From positions 1-64,000 of the forward strand of contig JAQSYI010000025.1 of assembly GCA_029256185.1 (NCBI GenBank): DNA of 64,000 nucleotides. The letters are read 5' to 3'. A program made the position numbers and the translations under genes. This stretch comes from Paenibacillaceae bacterium (GTDB lineage: Bacteria; Bacillota; Bacilli; Paenibacillales; NBRC-103111). Under the pieces are notes generated by a model. The model saw nothing but the letters and a program-made list of their open reading frames with translations, did not search any database and was not told where the DNA came from. Of this stretch, positions 17,275 to 26,221 are shown piece by piece; position 1 is the first letter of the stretch, and each line of letters starts with the position of its first letter.

Positions 17275-18096
17275 ATGAAAAGAGCGCGGGATGTGGCGGT
17301 GATCGTTCTGTCCGCCCTGTTGATGGCTTCCGGCCTGCGTCTGTTTCTGATCCCCCATCAGCTGCTAAGCGGGGGAGTTGCCGGGGCGGCGTCGGTAATC
17401 GGCTATTTAACCAACCCTCAATATATTTCACTGTTCTATTTCGGGATGAATTTGCCTATTCTCATCTGGGGTCTGGTTGTTGTAGGGCGGCGCTATATCC
17501 TGCTGAGCATCCTGTCTGTTTCCTGCACAACCTATTTCCTGACCGTCATTCCCCAGATCCGGGTAACGAGCGATCCGATTCTGGCCAGCATATTCGGCGG
17601 GGTGATCATTGCCTGCGCCATCGGCTTCTCTCTGCGTGCGGGAGGTTCTACGGGGGGCTTCGATATTCTGGGCTCCATCATCACCCGCAAGCGGGATATT
17701 CCCATGGGAACCTTGCTGTTTATTATGGACGGCATCGTGATTCTTACGCTGGGCTTCTTCAAAAGCTGGGATCTGGCGCTGGCGGCAATGCTCTGCACCT
17801 TTGTCAAAAGCAAGGTAGTGGATATGATTCACATCCGTCATGTAAAAGTAACCTGCTTCATCGTGACCAAGGAGCGGGAGCGGATGCTGGGGCGGCTCAA
17901 GCTGCTGCCCCACGGGGTAACAGTGGTCAGCGCGGAGGGCGGTTACAGCCATGAGGGAAATTCCATGCTCATGACCGTCACCACCCGCTATGAGCTTGCC
18001 GAATTGCGCAAAGCCATTCTGGAGACGGATCCCAAGGCCTTCGTTAATGTGCTGGAGACGGTGGAGGTTGTGGGCCGGTTCAGACGGTTGGGCTAG
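17275..18096 (+). CDS. YitT family membrane protein (DUF161/DUF2179)
   Basis: A 273-residue membrane protein. Five or six helices carry the glycine-rich LIPHQLLSGGVAGAASVIGY and RAGGSTGGFDILGSIITRK motifs of the YitT family. A C-terminal DUF2179 domain follows (CFIVTKERERMLGRL through FVNVLETVEVVGRF). Function is unknown for most members. I start it at the ATG at 17275 behind AGGAGGTCCTG. An in-frame ATG at 17230 with AAAAGGGG upstream is also possible and would add 15 residues. The gene ends 2 bp before the convergent nnr gene. Confidence 0.88.
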   Translation: MKRARDVAVIVLSALLMASGLRLFLIPHQLLSGGVAGAASVIGYLTNPQYISLFYFGMNLPILIWGLVVVGRRYILLSILSVSCTTYFLTVIPQIRVTSDPILASIFGGVIIACAIGFSLRAGGSTGGFDILGSIITRKRDIPMGTLLFIMDGIVILTLGFFKSWDLALAAMLCTFVKSKVVDMIHIRHVKVTCFIVTKERERMLGRLKLLPHGVTVVSAEGGYSHEGNSMLMTVTTRYELAELRKAILETDPKAFVNVLETVEVVGRFRRLG

Positions 18097-18098
18097 AG

Positions 18099-19745
18099 CT
18101 ATAGCTGCTCTATAATATCGCCCGCCAGCAGGGAGGCTTCTCCCGCGGGGCGGCGGGCTGCTGCCCGGTCTCCCGCCGCGCCGTGAAGATACACGCCCAG
18201 AGCGGCAGCTTGTCCGCCGGGCAGCCCCTGCCCCAGCAGGGAGGCAATAATGCCTGCCAGCACATCACCCGAGCCGCCGGTGGCCATCCCGGGATTGCCG
18301 CTGCCGTTGATGAATACGTCTCCCTCCGGCAGGGCGGTTACGGTCCGCGCTCCCTTAAGCACGACAATAACTCCATGCTCTGCGGCGAAGCGCCGGGCCA
18401 TTCCGATCCGGTCCCGCTGCACCTCCGGCGTACTCGTCTTGGCCAAGCGGGCCATTTCTCCCGGATGGGGAGTGATGATTGCCGGATATTGGGGATGCCG
18501 CGGCCAGGCATGGAAGTCGGCGGCATCGGCAAGCATATTGAGCGCGTCTGCGTCCACCACCAGGGGGCAGGGAGCCATGCTCCATAGGGCGCGGAGCCAA
18601 TCCGTGTCCCCCCGCCACCGGCCCAGACCCGGCCCGATCACCAGGGCGCTGCATTTGGCGGCGCGGGCAGCGAGAACGGCGGGATCGGTGGCGGCCCAGC
18701 CGCCACGTTGGGCCGGGGCGGAGGCGGGAGTCCCGACGGAGGGGCAGGGGGCGTCTTTGTCCTTGCGGACAAGTCCTCCGGTTTCTGCATGATTCTCGGC
18801 AAGCGGGGCGAGCATGGCCTCTTGAATCCGCCCGGCGGCCAGAGCCGTCATGGATTCGGGATGGGCCCAGCTGACCAGCCCGCTGCCGGTGCGGAGCGCC
18901 GCCTGGACACACAGGAGCGCGGCACCCGGCATGGCGGGTGAGCCTGCCGCTGCCATTACATGCCCGTAGGTGCCCTTGTGGGTGTCCGGCTGGCGGGGCA
19001 GCAAGGGGTCAAGGCCCAGCACATCCGCAACGGTTGCTGCATTCACGAAGCGGCAGGCGATCTTCTCCCGGACAGCCAGCTGCTCCGGGATGCCGATGGG
19101 GGCAACCGTCACCTGGCCGGAGAGCAGGGCGCCGGGATAGGTGACATGCCCCCGCTTCAGGAAGGCCAGGGCAACCGTGCGCTCCGCCCGGATGCAGGGG
19201 TCGTGGGCGGCTCCGCTGTCCGCGTCAAGCCCGCTTGCCAGGTCGGCTGCCACAATGGGCAGCCCGCTTGCATTGGCGGCGCGGATCAGGGACGCGTAAG
19301 GCTCCCGCGGCGCCCCCGCCGCTCCCGTGCCCAGCAGCGCGTCGATGACGCCGGAGAACTGCTGCCACGGCAGCAGTTCTCCGCCCTCCGACGCGTCCAG
19401 GCACGGCACGCCGAAGCGCTGCGCCAGCTCCGCCTGCTGACGGGCTTCCCCCGTCAGCCTGTCTGCGGCGGTCACCAGCGCCGCAGTGACGGCCACGCCC
19501 GCCTCCAGGAGGTGGCGGGCAGCCACCAGCCCGTCGCCGCCGTTGTTGCCCTTGCCGGCGAGCACCAGCCACCGCTCGCCCTTCCATTGGCGGCGGTCCT
19601 CTCCCCGCTTCGCCCGGATCACGCGAAGCACCTCCTCGGCTATGGCCCGCCCGGCATTTTCCATCAGCACCAGGGCGGGCAAGCCCAACCCTTCGATCGC
19701 CAGCCTGTCCAATCGGCGCATCTCTTCAGCCGTCACTACGAACAT
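18099..19745 (-). CDS. nnr: Bifunctional NAD(P)HX epimerase/dehydratase
   Basis: A 548-residue repair enzyme for hydrated NAD(P)H. The N-terminal half is the epimerase (YjeF_N): MENAGRAIAEEV, GKGNNGGDGLVAARHL, IDALLGTG. The C-terminal half is the ADP-dependent dehydratase with the ribokinase-like signatures VIGPGLG, ITPHPGEMARL, VVLKGARTV and GNPGMATGGSGDVLAGI. It is longer than the usual ~500 residues, partly because of a low-complexity insert rich in Ala, Pro and Gly at about 317-350. The ribosome site GGGAGG lies 7 nt before the ATG. The coding sequence is unusually GC-rich for the window. Confidence 0.92.
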   Translation of the reverse strand: MFVVTAEEMRRLDRLAIEGLGLPALVLMENAGRAIAEEVLRVIRAKRGEDRRQWKGERWLVLAGKGNNGGDGLVAARHLLEAGVAVTAALVTAADRLTGEARQQAELAQRFGVPCLDASEGGELLPWQQFSGVIDALLGTGAAGAPREPYASLIRAANASGLPIVAADLASGLDADSGAAHDPCIRAERTVALAFLKRGHVTYPGALLSGQVTVAPIGIPEQLAVREKIACRFVNAATVADVLGLDPLLPRQPDTHKGTYGHVMAAAGSPAMPGAALLCVQAALRTGSGLVSWAHPESMTALAAGRIQEAMLAPLAENHAETGGLVRKDKDAPCPSVGTPASAPAQRGGWAATDPAVLAARAAKCSALVIGPGLGRWRGDTDWLRALWSMAPCPLVVDADALNMLADAADFHAWPRHPQYPAIITPHPGEMARLAKTSTPEVQRDRIGMARRFAAEHGVIVVLKGARTVTALPEGDVFINGSGNPGMATGGSGDVLAGIIASLLGQGLPGGQAAALGVYLHGAAGDRAAARRPAGEASLLAGDIIEQL

Positions 19746-19952
19746 GCCATAACCTCCCGACTATTCAGTCATAATCTATCCAGCCTTTGCGCGAAACAAA
19801 CCCGGCCTTCGAAAACAAGCGCCTGCCGTCAGCCGTCCCAAAACCCGCCCTCAGATCACACTTTCCTTCCCAGTCACTCTTTGAATATTCATTCACCAGC
19901 GGGGGCGGCGAGAATCACCGGGCTGTTCCATTTCGTTTCGCCGGACCGTCGC

Positions 19953-20723
19953 TTATCCTGCTGTCCACAAGTCCCACAGCTGCTTGCCGATCAGGAGCAG
20001 GGTGACCGACAGGAACAGTGGCTTCACATAGCTTGAGCCCTTGCGGATGGCAAATTGGGAGCCCGCCAGCGCACCGAAGATCATGGCGATGCCCATGGGC
20101 AGGCCGTAGTATACATTCACGGCCCCCAGCATGAAGAAGGTCGTCAGGCTGCCCAGATTGCTGGCCAGATTCAGCACCTTGGAATTGGCCGAAGCGCCGA
20201 TGAAATCAAAACCCAGCAGCAGGAACATAAAAATCAGGAACGACCCTGTCCCCGGTCCGAAGAAACCGTCATAAAAGCCGATCACCAATGCGCCGGCTGA
20301 CAGGATAATGGTATTGTTGCGGGTGAGGCCGGGAAAATTGCTTTGATTTCCCCAGCTTTTCTTGCATAATGTATAAATAGTAACGCCAATGAGCATAACC
20401 ACTACCAGCGGTTTAAGAAACGATGTGGGAATCTGCTGCACGGTGAATGCTCCTGCCACCGAACCGGCCAGAGAGAGCGGGAACAGAGCAGCTACCAGCT
20501 TGATCCGGATTTTGCCCGAAGCCAGGAAGGATGCGGTGCTGGTCAGAGATGACATGGTTCCGGCCAGCTTGTTGGTGCCCAGCGCCAGTCCGGGCGGCAG
20601 GCCTGCGAACAGGAGGGCCGGCATGGAGATCAGTCCGCCGCCGCCCACGACAGAATCTACGAAAGAGGCAATAAAACCTGCAACGATCAGAAATAACAGC
20701 ATAGTAATATCAGGATGGTCCAT
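19953..20723 (-). CDS. TSUP (TauE/SafE) family anion exporter
   Basis: A 256-residue membrane protein with about eight helices. The first TauE/SafE repeat carries FIASFVDSVVGGGGLISMPAL and the second GFYDGFFGPGTGSFLIF, the two glycine-rich hairpins of this family. Known members move sulfite, sulfoacetate or related organic anions, but the substrate here is unknown. It is divergent from map, whose promoter lies just beyond this gene's start. The 207 bp between it and nnr hold no gene. Confidence 0.88.
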   Translation of the reverse strand: MDHPDITMLLFLIVAGFIASFVDSVVGGGGLISMPALLFAGLPPGLALGTNKLAGTMSSLTSTASFLASGKIRIKLVAALFPLSLAGSVAGAFTVQQIPTSFLKPLVVVMLIGVTIYTLCKKSWGNQSNFPGLTRNNTIILSAGALVIGFYDGFFGPGTGSFLIFMFLLLGFDFIGASANSKVLNLASNLGSLTTFFMLGAVNVYYGLPMGIAMIFGALAGSQFAIRKGSSYVKPLFLSVTLLLIGKQLWDLWTAG

Positions 20724-20746
20724 CAGTGTGCTCTCTCCTTATAGCC

Positions 20747-20775
20747 TTAACTTTTTCTCTGTCCATAAGTATAAC
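20747..20775 (+). promoter_or_regulatory. Putative sigma-A promoter of map
   Basis: TTAACT and TATAAC are separated by 17 bases. The -10 box ends 22 bp before the map start codon, so any leader would be very short. Confidence 0.45.
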
Positions 20776-20796
20776 GAATAAAGGGAGTCCTTTCAC

Positions 20797-21543
20797 ATGA
20801 TTATTTTGAAAACAGCAGAAGAGATTGCCAAGATGCGCGCAGCAGGCCGGATTCTGGCCGCCTGCCACCGGGAAATTGAACGGATGATCCGGCCGGGAAT
20901 CACCACTTGGGAAATCGACCAGTTCACGGAACGCTTCCTGGCGGGCCATGGGGCTACTCCTGAGCAGAAGGGGTACCACGGCTATAAGTATGCGACCTGC
21001 GCCTCGGTTAACGATGTAATCTGCCATGGCTTCCCCAAGCAGGAAGCATTGCGCGAAGGGGATATTGTCACCATCGATATGGTGGTTAATCTGGACGGCT
21101 GGCTGGCGGATTCGGCCTGGTCATATGGAGTGGGAGCGATCAGCGAGAAGGCGGCCAACCTGCTCCGGGCAACCAAGGAATCCCTCTTCCGCGGGATCAG
21201 CCAAGCCATAGCAGGCAACCGGATCGGAGACGTATCCCATGCCGTCCAAGTTTATGCCGAAGAGCGCGGCTATTCGGTCGTCCGTGATTTTATCGGCCAC
21301 GGCATCGGAACAAGCATGCATGAAGGCCCTGAAGTTCCCCACTACGGTCCTGCCGGCAAAGGCCCGCGTCTAAAAGAAGGCATGGTCTTCACCATTGAAC
21401 CTATGCTCAATACCGGCTCCTACCGGGCCAAGGTGGATGCGGACGGATGGACGGCCCGAACGGTGGACGGCAGCCTGTCTGCGCAGTATGAGCATACGAT
21501 TGCCATCACTGCAGAAGGGACCATTATTCTGACGGAGCTGTGA
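20797..21543 (+). CDS. map: Methionine aminopeptidase, type I
   Basis: A 248-residue metalloprotease that removes the initiator methionine from new proteins. The metal-binding residues sit in the expected segments: the substrate histidine in NDVICHGFP, Asp in VTIDMVVNLDGWLADSAWS, His in GHGIGTSMHEGPEVPHYG, Glu in FTIEPML, and Glu in AQYEHTIAIT. The length is standard for type Ia. A short ribosome site (AAAGGGAG) precedes the ATG. It is not beside secY/adk as in the ribosomal-protein operon, so it may be a second copy. Confidence 0.93.
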   Translation: MIILKTAEEIAKMRAAGRILAACHREIERMIRPGITTWEIDQFTERFLAGHGATPEQKGYHGYKYATCASVNDVICHGFPKQEALREGDIVTIDMVVNLDGWLADSAWSYGVGAISEKAANLLRATKESLFRGISQAIAGNRIGDVSHAVQVYAEERGYSVVRDFIGHGIGTSMHEGPEVPHYGPAGKGPRLKEGMVFTIEPMLNTGSYRAKVDADGWTARTVDGSLSAQYEHTIAITAEGTIILTEL

Positions 21544-21601
21544 TTCGGGAATGGTCTTCATACACTCCTCACACTTAGGAGGCTGCCTGGTTAATGCTGC
21601 A

Positions 21602-21649
21602 TTGCCGGTTATCCATGGCTGCCTTTATAATGGCTTTAAGGCGTATAAT
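21602..21649 (+). promoter_or_regulatory. Putative promoter(s) of the diguanylate cyclase gene
   Basis: TTGCCG and TATAAT are 18 bases apart (21602-21631). A second perfect TATAAT lies at 21644-21649 with a poor -35. Either could drive the gene starting at about 21680. Confidence 0.45.
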
Positions 21650-21679
21650 GTCTTCTCATGCTCCACACTATTAAAGTAG

Positions 21680-23365
21680 GTGAGTTCTCTGCTTGATGTT
21701 CTGTTCCGTTTTTTTCGCTTGAATACGCTAAAACGAAGGATCCGCTTCTGGGTAAGCGCGATTATCCTGACGCTTGGGCTGTTGATTCTGGTTACGTCCT
21801 ATTTAACCGAAGCGCATAGCAGAACCGCGGAGACGAACCGGCAGCTGAAGAATACCATTGTGCTGCAGCGTCTTTATATCGAGCGGTGGCTCTCTGATCA
21901 CAGCGCGCAGATTGATTTTTTGGCGGCCAATTTCAAGGAATCCGTTCTGGATGAAGGGAAGGTCCGGGATACCTTCACTTCCTTCATGTCCGCGCAGGAC
22001 GAGTTCACGGCAGTCGTATATGTCAATTCTCTCGGGAGGGTCATTGTGGATACAGCCGGTCCCGCCTTATCCGGCAACGATCTCTCCGGGAGGGAATACT
22101 TCAGGGAGGCGCAGCAGGGACGGTCCTTCATAACCGACATTATGGTCGCAAGGAATACCAGCACGTCCGTTGTGATTGTTTCTGCGCCGGTCAGGGACAG
22201 GGAGGGGAACTTCAACGGACTTGTCTTCGGTGCGCTTAAGACCGCTGCCTTCGAGAAGCTCATGTCCCAATTCAGCTTCGGGAATGAAGGGGAAACCTAT
22301 CTGCTTGACCGTAACGGGAAATTCATAACCCCTCCCGGCAGCTCCGGGGCCAGCCGGGAGGAAGTCTACAACAAGTCGGATATATATACCAAGGCCATTG
22401 CCGGTATCGAATCCAAGTCTTCCTACGTCAACTACGGGGAGGAGAAGGTCATTGGCCAATACGGCTGGACCAAGGGCGGGCAGTGGCTGATCGTAGCCGA
22501 GATGAAGTACCGCGGTGTCTTCGACTCTCTGTACCAGAATATGGTATTGATGTCGGGGATCGTGCTGGTGGTGTACACGTTAAGCTATTTCCTGCTTGCC
22601 TTCTTGCTGACGGCGGGGGTGCAGCGGCCGTTGCACCTGCTTATGATCGGTACGAAGATCATGCGCGAAGGCAACTATGATTACCGCATCCGCAAGGAGG
22701 AGATTGCATCCGCCCCAGTAGAAGTCAAGGAGCTGTGCGACGCCTTCAACATCACCAGCCAGCGGCTGAAGTCCACGATCCAGATGCTGGAGCAGACAGC
22801 TGTCGTCGATCAGCTGACTGAGCTGTATAACCGCAGATTTATCCTTACCGAAGGACCGAAGCTGCTGGAAACTTGTATCCGGGCGGAGCAGCCCTGCTCC
22901 GTGTTGATGATAGACATCGATTTTTTCAAAAAAGTGAACGATACATACGGCCATATGGTAGGCGACAGGGTGATTATCTATGCTGCATCCAATCTGATGG
23001 CCTGCATCCGTTCCTGTGATATGGTATCCCGGTACGGCGGGGAGGAGTTTTTGATCCTTGCGCCGAATACAGAAGAAGATCCGGGAGCGCTTATCATCGG
23101 GGAGCGCATCCGCAGCTATTTTGCCGATAATCCGTATCGGGAGGAGGGCTTGGAGCTTGGCTTGACCGTCAGTATCGGGGTGTCAGATTACCGCCTGTGG
23201 TCGAGCTATGGCAGAACTGCCCTGGAGGATATGATTTCTCGTGCGGACCAGGCCTTGTACAAAGCCAAGCATAACGGGCGCAACCGGGTTGAGGCTCTGA
23301 CCGACAGCGAAGCCGGGGGCGACTATAATTCTAAAATGGAAAGTGGGGAAGAAAAGAATGATTAA
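21680..23365 (+). CDS. Membrane diguanylate cyclase with dCache sensor
   Basis: A 561-residue c-di-GMP synthase. TM1 is at about 23-43, then an extracellular dCache-type ligand domain at about 50-280, TM2 at about 290-315, a HAMP-like linker and a C-terminal GGDEF domain at about 375-540. The active site reads GGEEF, and an RxxD inhibitory site (RSCD) sits exactly five residues before it, so the enzyme should be active and product-inhibited. The GTG at 21680 lacks a clear ribosome site, so the true start may be a few codons downstream. Confidence 0.9.
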   Translation: MSSLLDVLFRFFRLNTLKRRIRFWVSAIILTLGLLILVTSYLTEAHSRTAETNRQLKNTIVLQRLYIERWLSDHSAQIDFLAANFKESVLDEGKVRDTFTSFMSAQDEFTAVVYVNSLGRVIVDTAGPALSGNDLSGREYFREAQQGRSFITDIMVARNTSTSVVIVSAPVRDREGNFNGLVFGALKTAAFEKLMSQFSFGNEGETYLLDRNGKFITPPGSSGASREEVYNKSDIYTKAIAGIESKSSYVNYGEEKVIGQYGWTKGGQWLIVAEMKYRGVFDSLYQNMVLMSGIVLVVYTLSYFLLAFLLTAGVQRPLHLLMIGTKIMREGNYDYRIRKEEIASAPVEVKELCDAFNITSQRLKSTIQMLEQTAVVDQLTELYNRRFILTEGPKLLETCIRAEQPCSVLMIDIDFFKKVNDTYGHMVGDRVIIYAASNLMACIRSCDMVSRYGGEEFLILAPNTEEDPGALIIGERIRSYFADNPYREEGLELGLTVSIGVSDYRLWSSYGRTALEDMISRADQALYKAKHNGRNRVEALTDSEAGGDYNSKMESGEEKND

Positions 23366-23741
23366 GAAGTTGGAGCATGTAGGGGTATATGTGAATGACA
23401 TGGACGAGTCCATCCGGTTTTATACCGAAGTGTTGGGATTGCAGCTGGCGGCGCGCAAGCGGCTGGCCAATCAGGTGGAGCTGTCGTTTCTGTCTTTCCC
23501 GGGAAGCAGCAACATTGAGCTGGAGCTGATCGGCCGAGGAACCGACGGCATGCCAGACAACGGGATTGTCCATCATATTGCTTTTACCGTGACGGATATC
23601 GGACAAGAAGTGGAGCGTCTTAAAGGCCTTGGGGTGCGGATGCTTGACGAGGAGCCGCGGGAAATTCTGGATGGGGTTCAGATCGCCTTTTTCTTCGGAC
23701 CGAACGGAGAGCGTTTGGAGTTGTTCCAGCCCAAGGCGTAA
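23358..23741 (+). CDS. VOC family protein (glyoxalase/bleomycin-resistance fold)
   Basis: A 127-residue single-domain VOC protein with the two beta-alpha-beta-beta-beta units: LEHVGVYVNDMDESIRFYTEVLGL and VHHIAFTVTDIGQEVERLKGLG. The likely metal ligands are the His of LEHVG, the Glu of IELELIG, the His of VHHIAF and the Glu of ERLELFQ. It resembles glyoxalase I and methylmalonyl-CoA epimerase, but the reaction cannot be assigned. The ATG at 23358 overlaps the end of the cyclase gene by 8 bp, so it is translated with it. Confidence 0.82.
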   Translation: MIKKLEHVGVYVNDMDESIRFYTEVLGLQLAARKRLANQVELSFLSFPGSSNIELELIGRGTDGMPDNGIVHHIAFTVTDIGQEVERLKGLGVRMLDEEPREILDGVQIAFFFGPNGERLELFQPKA

Positions 23742-23792
23742 TGCTGCTTTGGCTGATGCATGAGGGATGATTGAACGAGAGAGGAAGGTCCT

Positions 23793-25154
23793 ATGATCAA
23801 CTTCGTCCAACGCTGGAAGCTTGTGTTCATCATCCTGGGAGTTATTTCCTTCTGTATGGCCCTTATGAATGGATTGCTGCTGGCAGGAAGCGGCTTCGGA
23901 AGCCGGTTTGATCAGGATAATTGGCGGGAGTTCACAGCATTTCAAGTTTCTCTGCTCGTATTTTTTGCTGCCGCGGCGGTCATGGCCGCGTATTGGCTTG
24001 CAGTAAGAATGCTGGCTCACTCCGGAGGGCCGAAGGATTCCTCCGGGCGTATGATTAAGGAGTTGGAAAAAACCAACGGCTTCCTTCTCTCTCTCCTCCA
24101 TAACAGCGCGGACGCCATCTACATCATGGATGTGGAGGGGAAGGTTCTGCACGTCAACCCGGCGTTTCAGAAGCTGTACGGATTCCACGCCGAAGAGGTG
24201 GCCGGACAGCTGCGGCCATTCGTCCCCGAGCATATGCAGGCCGAATACAATGCTCTGATCACCCGGGTGAGAGAGGGGCAGCAGGTCAGCGGTTATGAAA
24301 CGGTGCGGAGAACAAAGAGCGGGAGAGATATACACATCAGCTTGACGGTTTCTCCGGTTTTGGGAGAAGGCGGAGAGGTGCTGGCCCTGGCAGTTACCTC
24401 CAGAAATATAACCGAGCGCAAACGGACGGAAGAACTGCTCCGCCGTTCAGAGAAGCTGTCGGCAGTGGGACAGCTTGCAGCGGGGGTAGCCCATGAGATC
24501 CGCAATCCTCTTACGACCTTGAGAGGCTTTGCCCAGCTTCTCTTGCAGCGCGATTCCGCCAGCAAGGTTCATCTGGAGCTGATGATCGAAGAATTGGACC
24601 GGATCAACCTGATTGTAAGCGAGTTCATCATCTTGTCCAAGCCCCATCTGAACCAGTTTGTCTTCAAGGATTTGGGCCAGCTTCTCGATTATTTGGTCCA
24701 GCTGCTGGAGCCCCAGGCCAGGCTCGGCGGCATCCGGATCGAGAAGGCGGTTGTGGCGGACATGCCCAAGGTCAAATGTGAGGAGAATCAGCTGAAGCAG
24801 GTATTCCTGAATGTGATCAAGAACGGGATGGAATCCATGCCTGAAGGAGGGACCATGGAGATTGAGGTCTTGAAGCTGGAGCAGGAGCGGGTGATGATCC
24901 GGTTTACCGATAATGGAACAGGTATTCCTGAGGAGCTGCTTCCGCGGTTGGGGGAGCCGTTCCTGACCAGCAAGGAGAACGGTACAGGGCTTGGGATTAT
25001 GGTCAGTCAGCGGATCATTGCCAATCATAAGGGGTACATGTCCATCCGGAGCCAATTGGGGGTTGGAACCTGCGTGGAGCTTGTGCTGCCCGTGGACTTT
25101 GAAGCCCTCCCCCCAACGGAAGGGGCTTTAACCGAAGCAGGCATGACGCCGTAA
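23793..25154 (+). CDS. PAS-domain sensor histidine kinase (sporulation-kinase type)
   Basis: A 453-residue kinase with two N-terminal membrane helices (about 10-32 and 50-72), a PAS domain at about 95-215, and a HisKA domain with the phospho-acceptor in AAGVAHEIRNPLTTLRG. The ATPase domain has N (NVIKNGMESM), G1 (DNGTGI), F and G2 (GTGLGIMVSQ) boxes. The H-box style matches the KinA-E/NtrB group of Bacillota. No response regulator is adjacent, which is usual for phosphorelay kinases that feed Spo0F. It could therefore be a target of Sda encoded 7.5 kb away, which is inference. Confidence 0.88.
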   Translation: MINFVQRWKLVFIILGVISFCMALMNGLLLAGSGFGSRFDQDNWREFTAFQVSLLVFFAAAAVMAAYWLAVRMLAHSGGPKDSSGRMIKELEKTNGFLLSLLHNSADAIYIMDVEGKVLHVNPAFQKLYGFHAEEVAGQLRPFVPEHMQAEYNALITRVREGQQVSGYETVRRTKSGRDIHISLTVSPVLGEGGEVLALAVTSRNITERKRTEELLRRSEKLSAVGQLAAGVAHEIRNPLTTLRGFAQLLLQRDSASKVHLELMIEELDRINLIVSEFIILSKPHLNQFVFKDLGQLLDYLVQLLEPQARLGGIRIEKAVVADMPKVKCEENQLKQVFLNVIKNGMESMPEGGTMEIEVLKLEQERVMIRFTDNGTGIPEELLPRLGEPFLTSKENGTGLGIMVSQRIIANHKGYMSIRSQLGVGTCVELVLPVDFEALPPTEGALTEAGMTP

Positions 25155-25170
25155 AGGCGCATGCCTGCTT
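25135..25170. terminator. Long hairpin enclosing the kinase stop codon
   Basis: AAGCAGGCATG and CATGCCTGCTT pair around an inner CGCC/GGCG stem. The kinase TAA (25152-25154) sits in the loop. TCTCTGTCTT follows on the plus strand. It can also serve the convergent small gene that ends at 25179. Confidence 0.65.
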
Positions 25171-25178
25171 TCTCTGTC

Positions 25179-25496
25179 TTATCCGCCGAAGGAATCGCGG
25201 AAAGCCAGGGCCAATTCCTCTTGGCTTACATTCCACAGTTCGGCAATAGAGGGGCAGACCTCTTCCTCCCACCAATCGGAGAGCTTCCGCCGGTTGCTGC
25301 CATTCTCCACAATCCACAAGAGATTGGTGATCACTTTGTTGTAATACAAGGTTTCCGCTTGCTGCACAAGCTCCGGTGCAATATACGTTTTGAGCCGCTT
25401 GATCGTGCGGTACAGCTCCTTGGCGCATGAGCGCCGGATCTGCCTGGCGTTCGGAAGCGGCTTCTCATGCTTGGCATTGCGGTTCATATTCTGCAT
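25179..25496 (-). CDS. Hypothetical protein (105 aa)
   Basis: A basic N-terminus (RNAKHEKPLPNARQIRRSCAK) leads into a helical, soluble domain with many aromatic residues (LYYNKVITNLLWIVENG, LSDWWEEEVCPSIAELW). The ATG is preceded by GGGGGAAGA. I do not recognise the family and see no catalytic motif or membrane segment. It is convergent with the kinase gene and shares its hairpin. Confidence 0.65.
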   Translation of the reverse strand: MQNMNRNAKHEKPLPNARQIRRSCAKELYRTIKRLKTYIAPELVQQAETLYYNKVITNLLWIVENGSNRRKLSDWWEEEVCPSIAELWNVSQEELALAFRDSFGG

Positions 25497-25575
25497 TCTT
25501 CCCCCACCTGCCCCATTATTCTCATAGCCAGCATACTATTGTATGCGGCAGGGGGCTTATGGGCGACAGCCGGAG

Positions 25576-26025
25576 TTATTTCACCACGATATATCCGATC
25601 ATGGGCTCCTGGTGGTTTTTGCCGGAATGGGCGGTGCAGATAATACGGTATACCCCTTCCTTGTCGGGTTGGAACGCGACAGTGGTTTCCTGTCCCTTGC
25701 CTACACTGCCCTTGATGGCAGTACCCTCGATATAGAAGGGGTGATTTTCACCGTTTACTCCTGTAATGACCAGATTAACCTGTTCGTTCTTCTCCACCTG
25801 AACAGTTTCGGGGTTCCAGCGGTAGGATTCCACGGCAGTGCCATTGTTTGCTGTGGTTTTGAGCTCGGTTGCGGCCATCCGGATGATTCTGGCGGTGCCA
25901 TCCCCGTCAACCGGTACGGTGGAAGATCCCTTCAGCCAGAAGAAAACAGCTCCGCACACCACCAGCACGCATGCCAGTCCTCCCAGCCACAGATGTCTTC
26001 GCTTCACGACAATAATTTTAATCAT
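25576..26025 (-). CDS. Membrane-anchored cupredoxin-domain protein
   Basis: A 149-residue protein: cytoplasmic basic start, one TM helix (about 11-30, LWLGGLACVLVVCGAVFFWL), then an extracellular cupredoxin domain. Candidate type-1 copper ligands are the His in ENHPFYIEG and the Cys, His and distal Met in ICTAHSGKNHQEPM. Such proteins carry electrons or copper at the outer membrane face. The open frame extends far upstream, but the ATG at 26025 has AGGGGGACAAGG before it, which fixes the start. It is divergent from the DedA-NERD gene. Confidence 0.82.
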   Translation of the reverse strand: MIKIIVVKRRHLWLGGLACVLVVCGAVFFWLKGSSTVPVDGDGTARIIRMAATELKTTANNGTAVESYRWNPETVQVEKNEQVNLVITGVNGENHPFYIEGTAIKGSVGKGQETTVAFQPDKEGVYRIICTAHSGKNHQEPMIGYIVVK

Positions 26026-26221
26026 TAGCCTTGTCCCCCTACATGATTGGAATGGATAGCCAAGTGAACGCTCTTGGTGAATGAATATGCGGAAGCTTGT
26101 CAGGATAGTACAAGTACCTCCGGGAAGAAAATTGCATTTCTGTTTTCGCCGGGCTTTTATGATAGAATAGGAATATTCGTATTGAAAAAGATCCGCCGTA
26201 GCGGAAAAAGGCAGGGTTAAT

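Noticed and set aside
18960..20036. 358-codon plus-strand frame across nnr and the downstream gap
   Set aside because: Mirror frame of a very GC-rich gene (Arg/Gln/His-rich composition) with no start signal.
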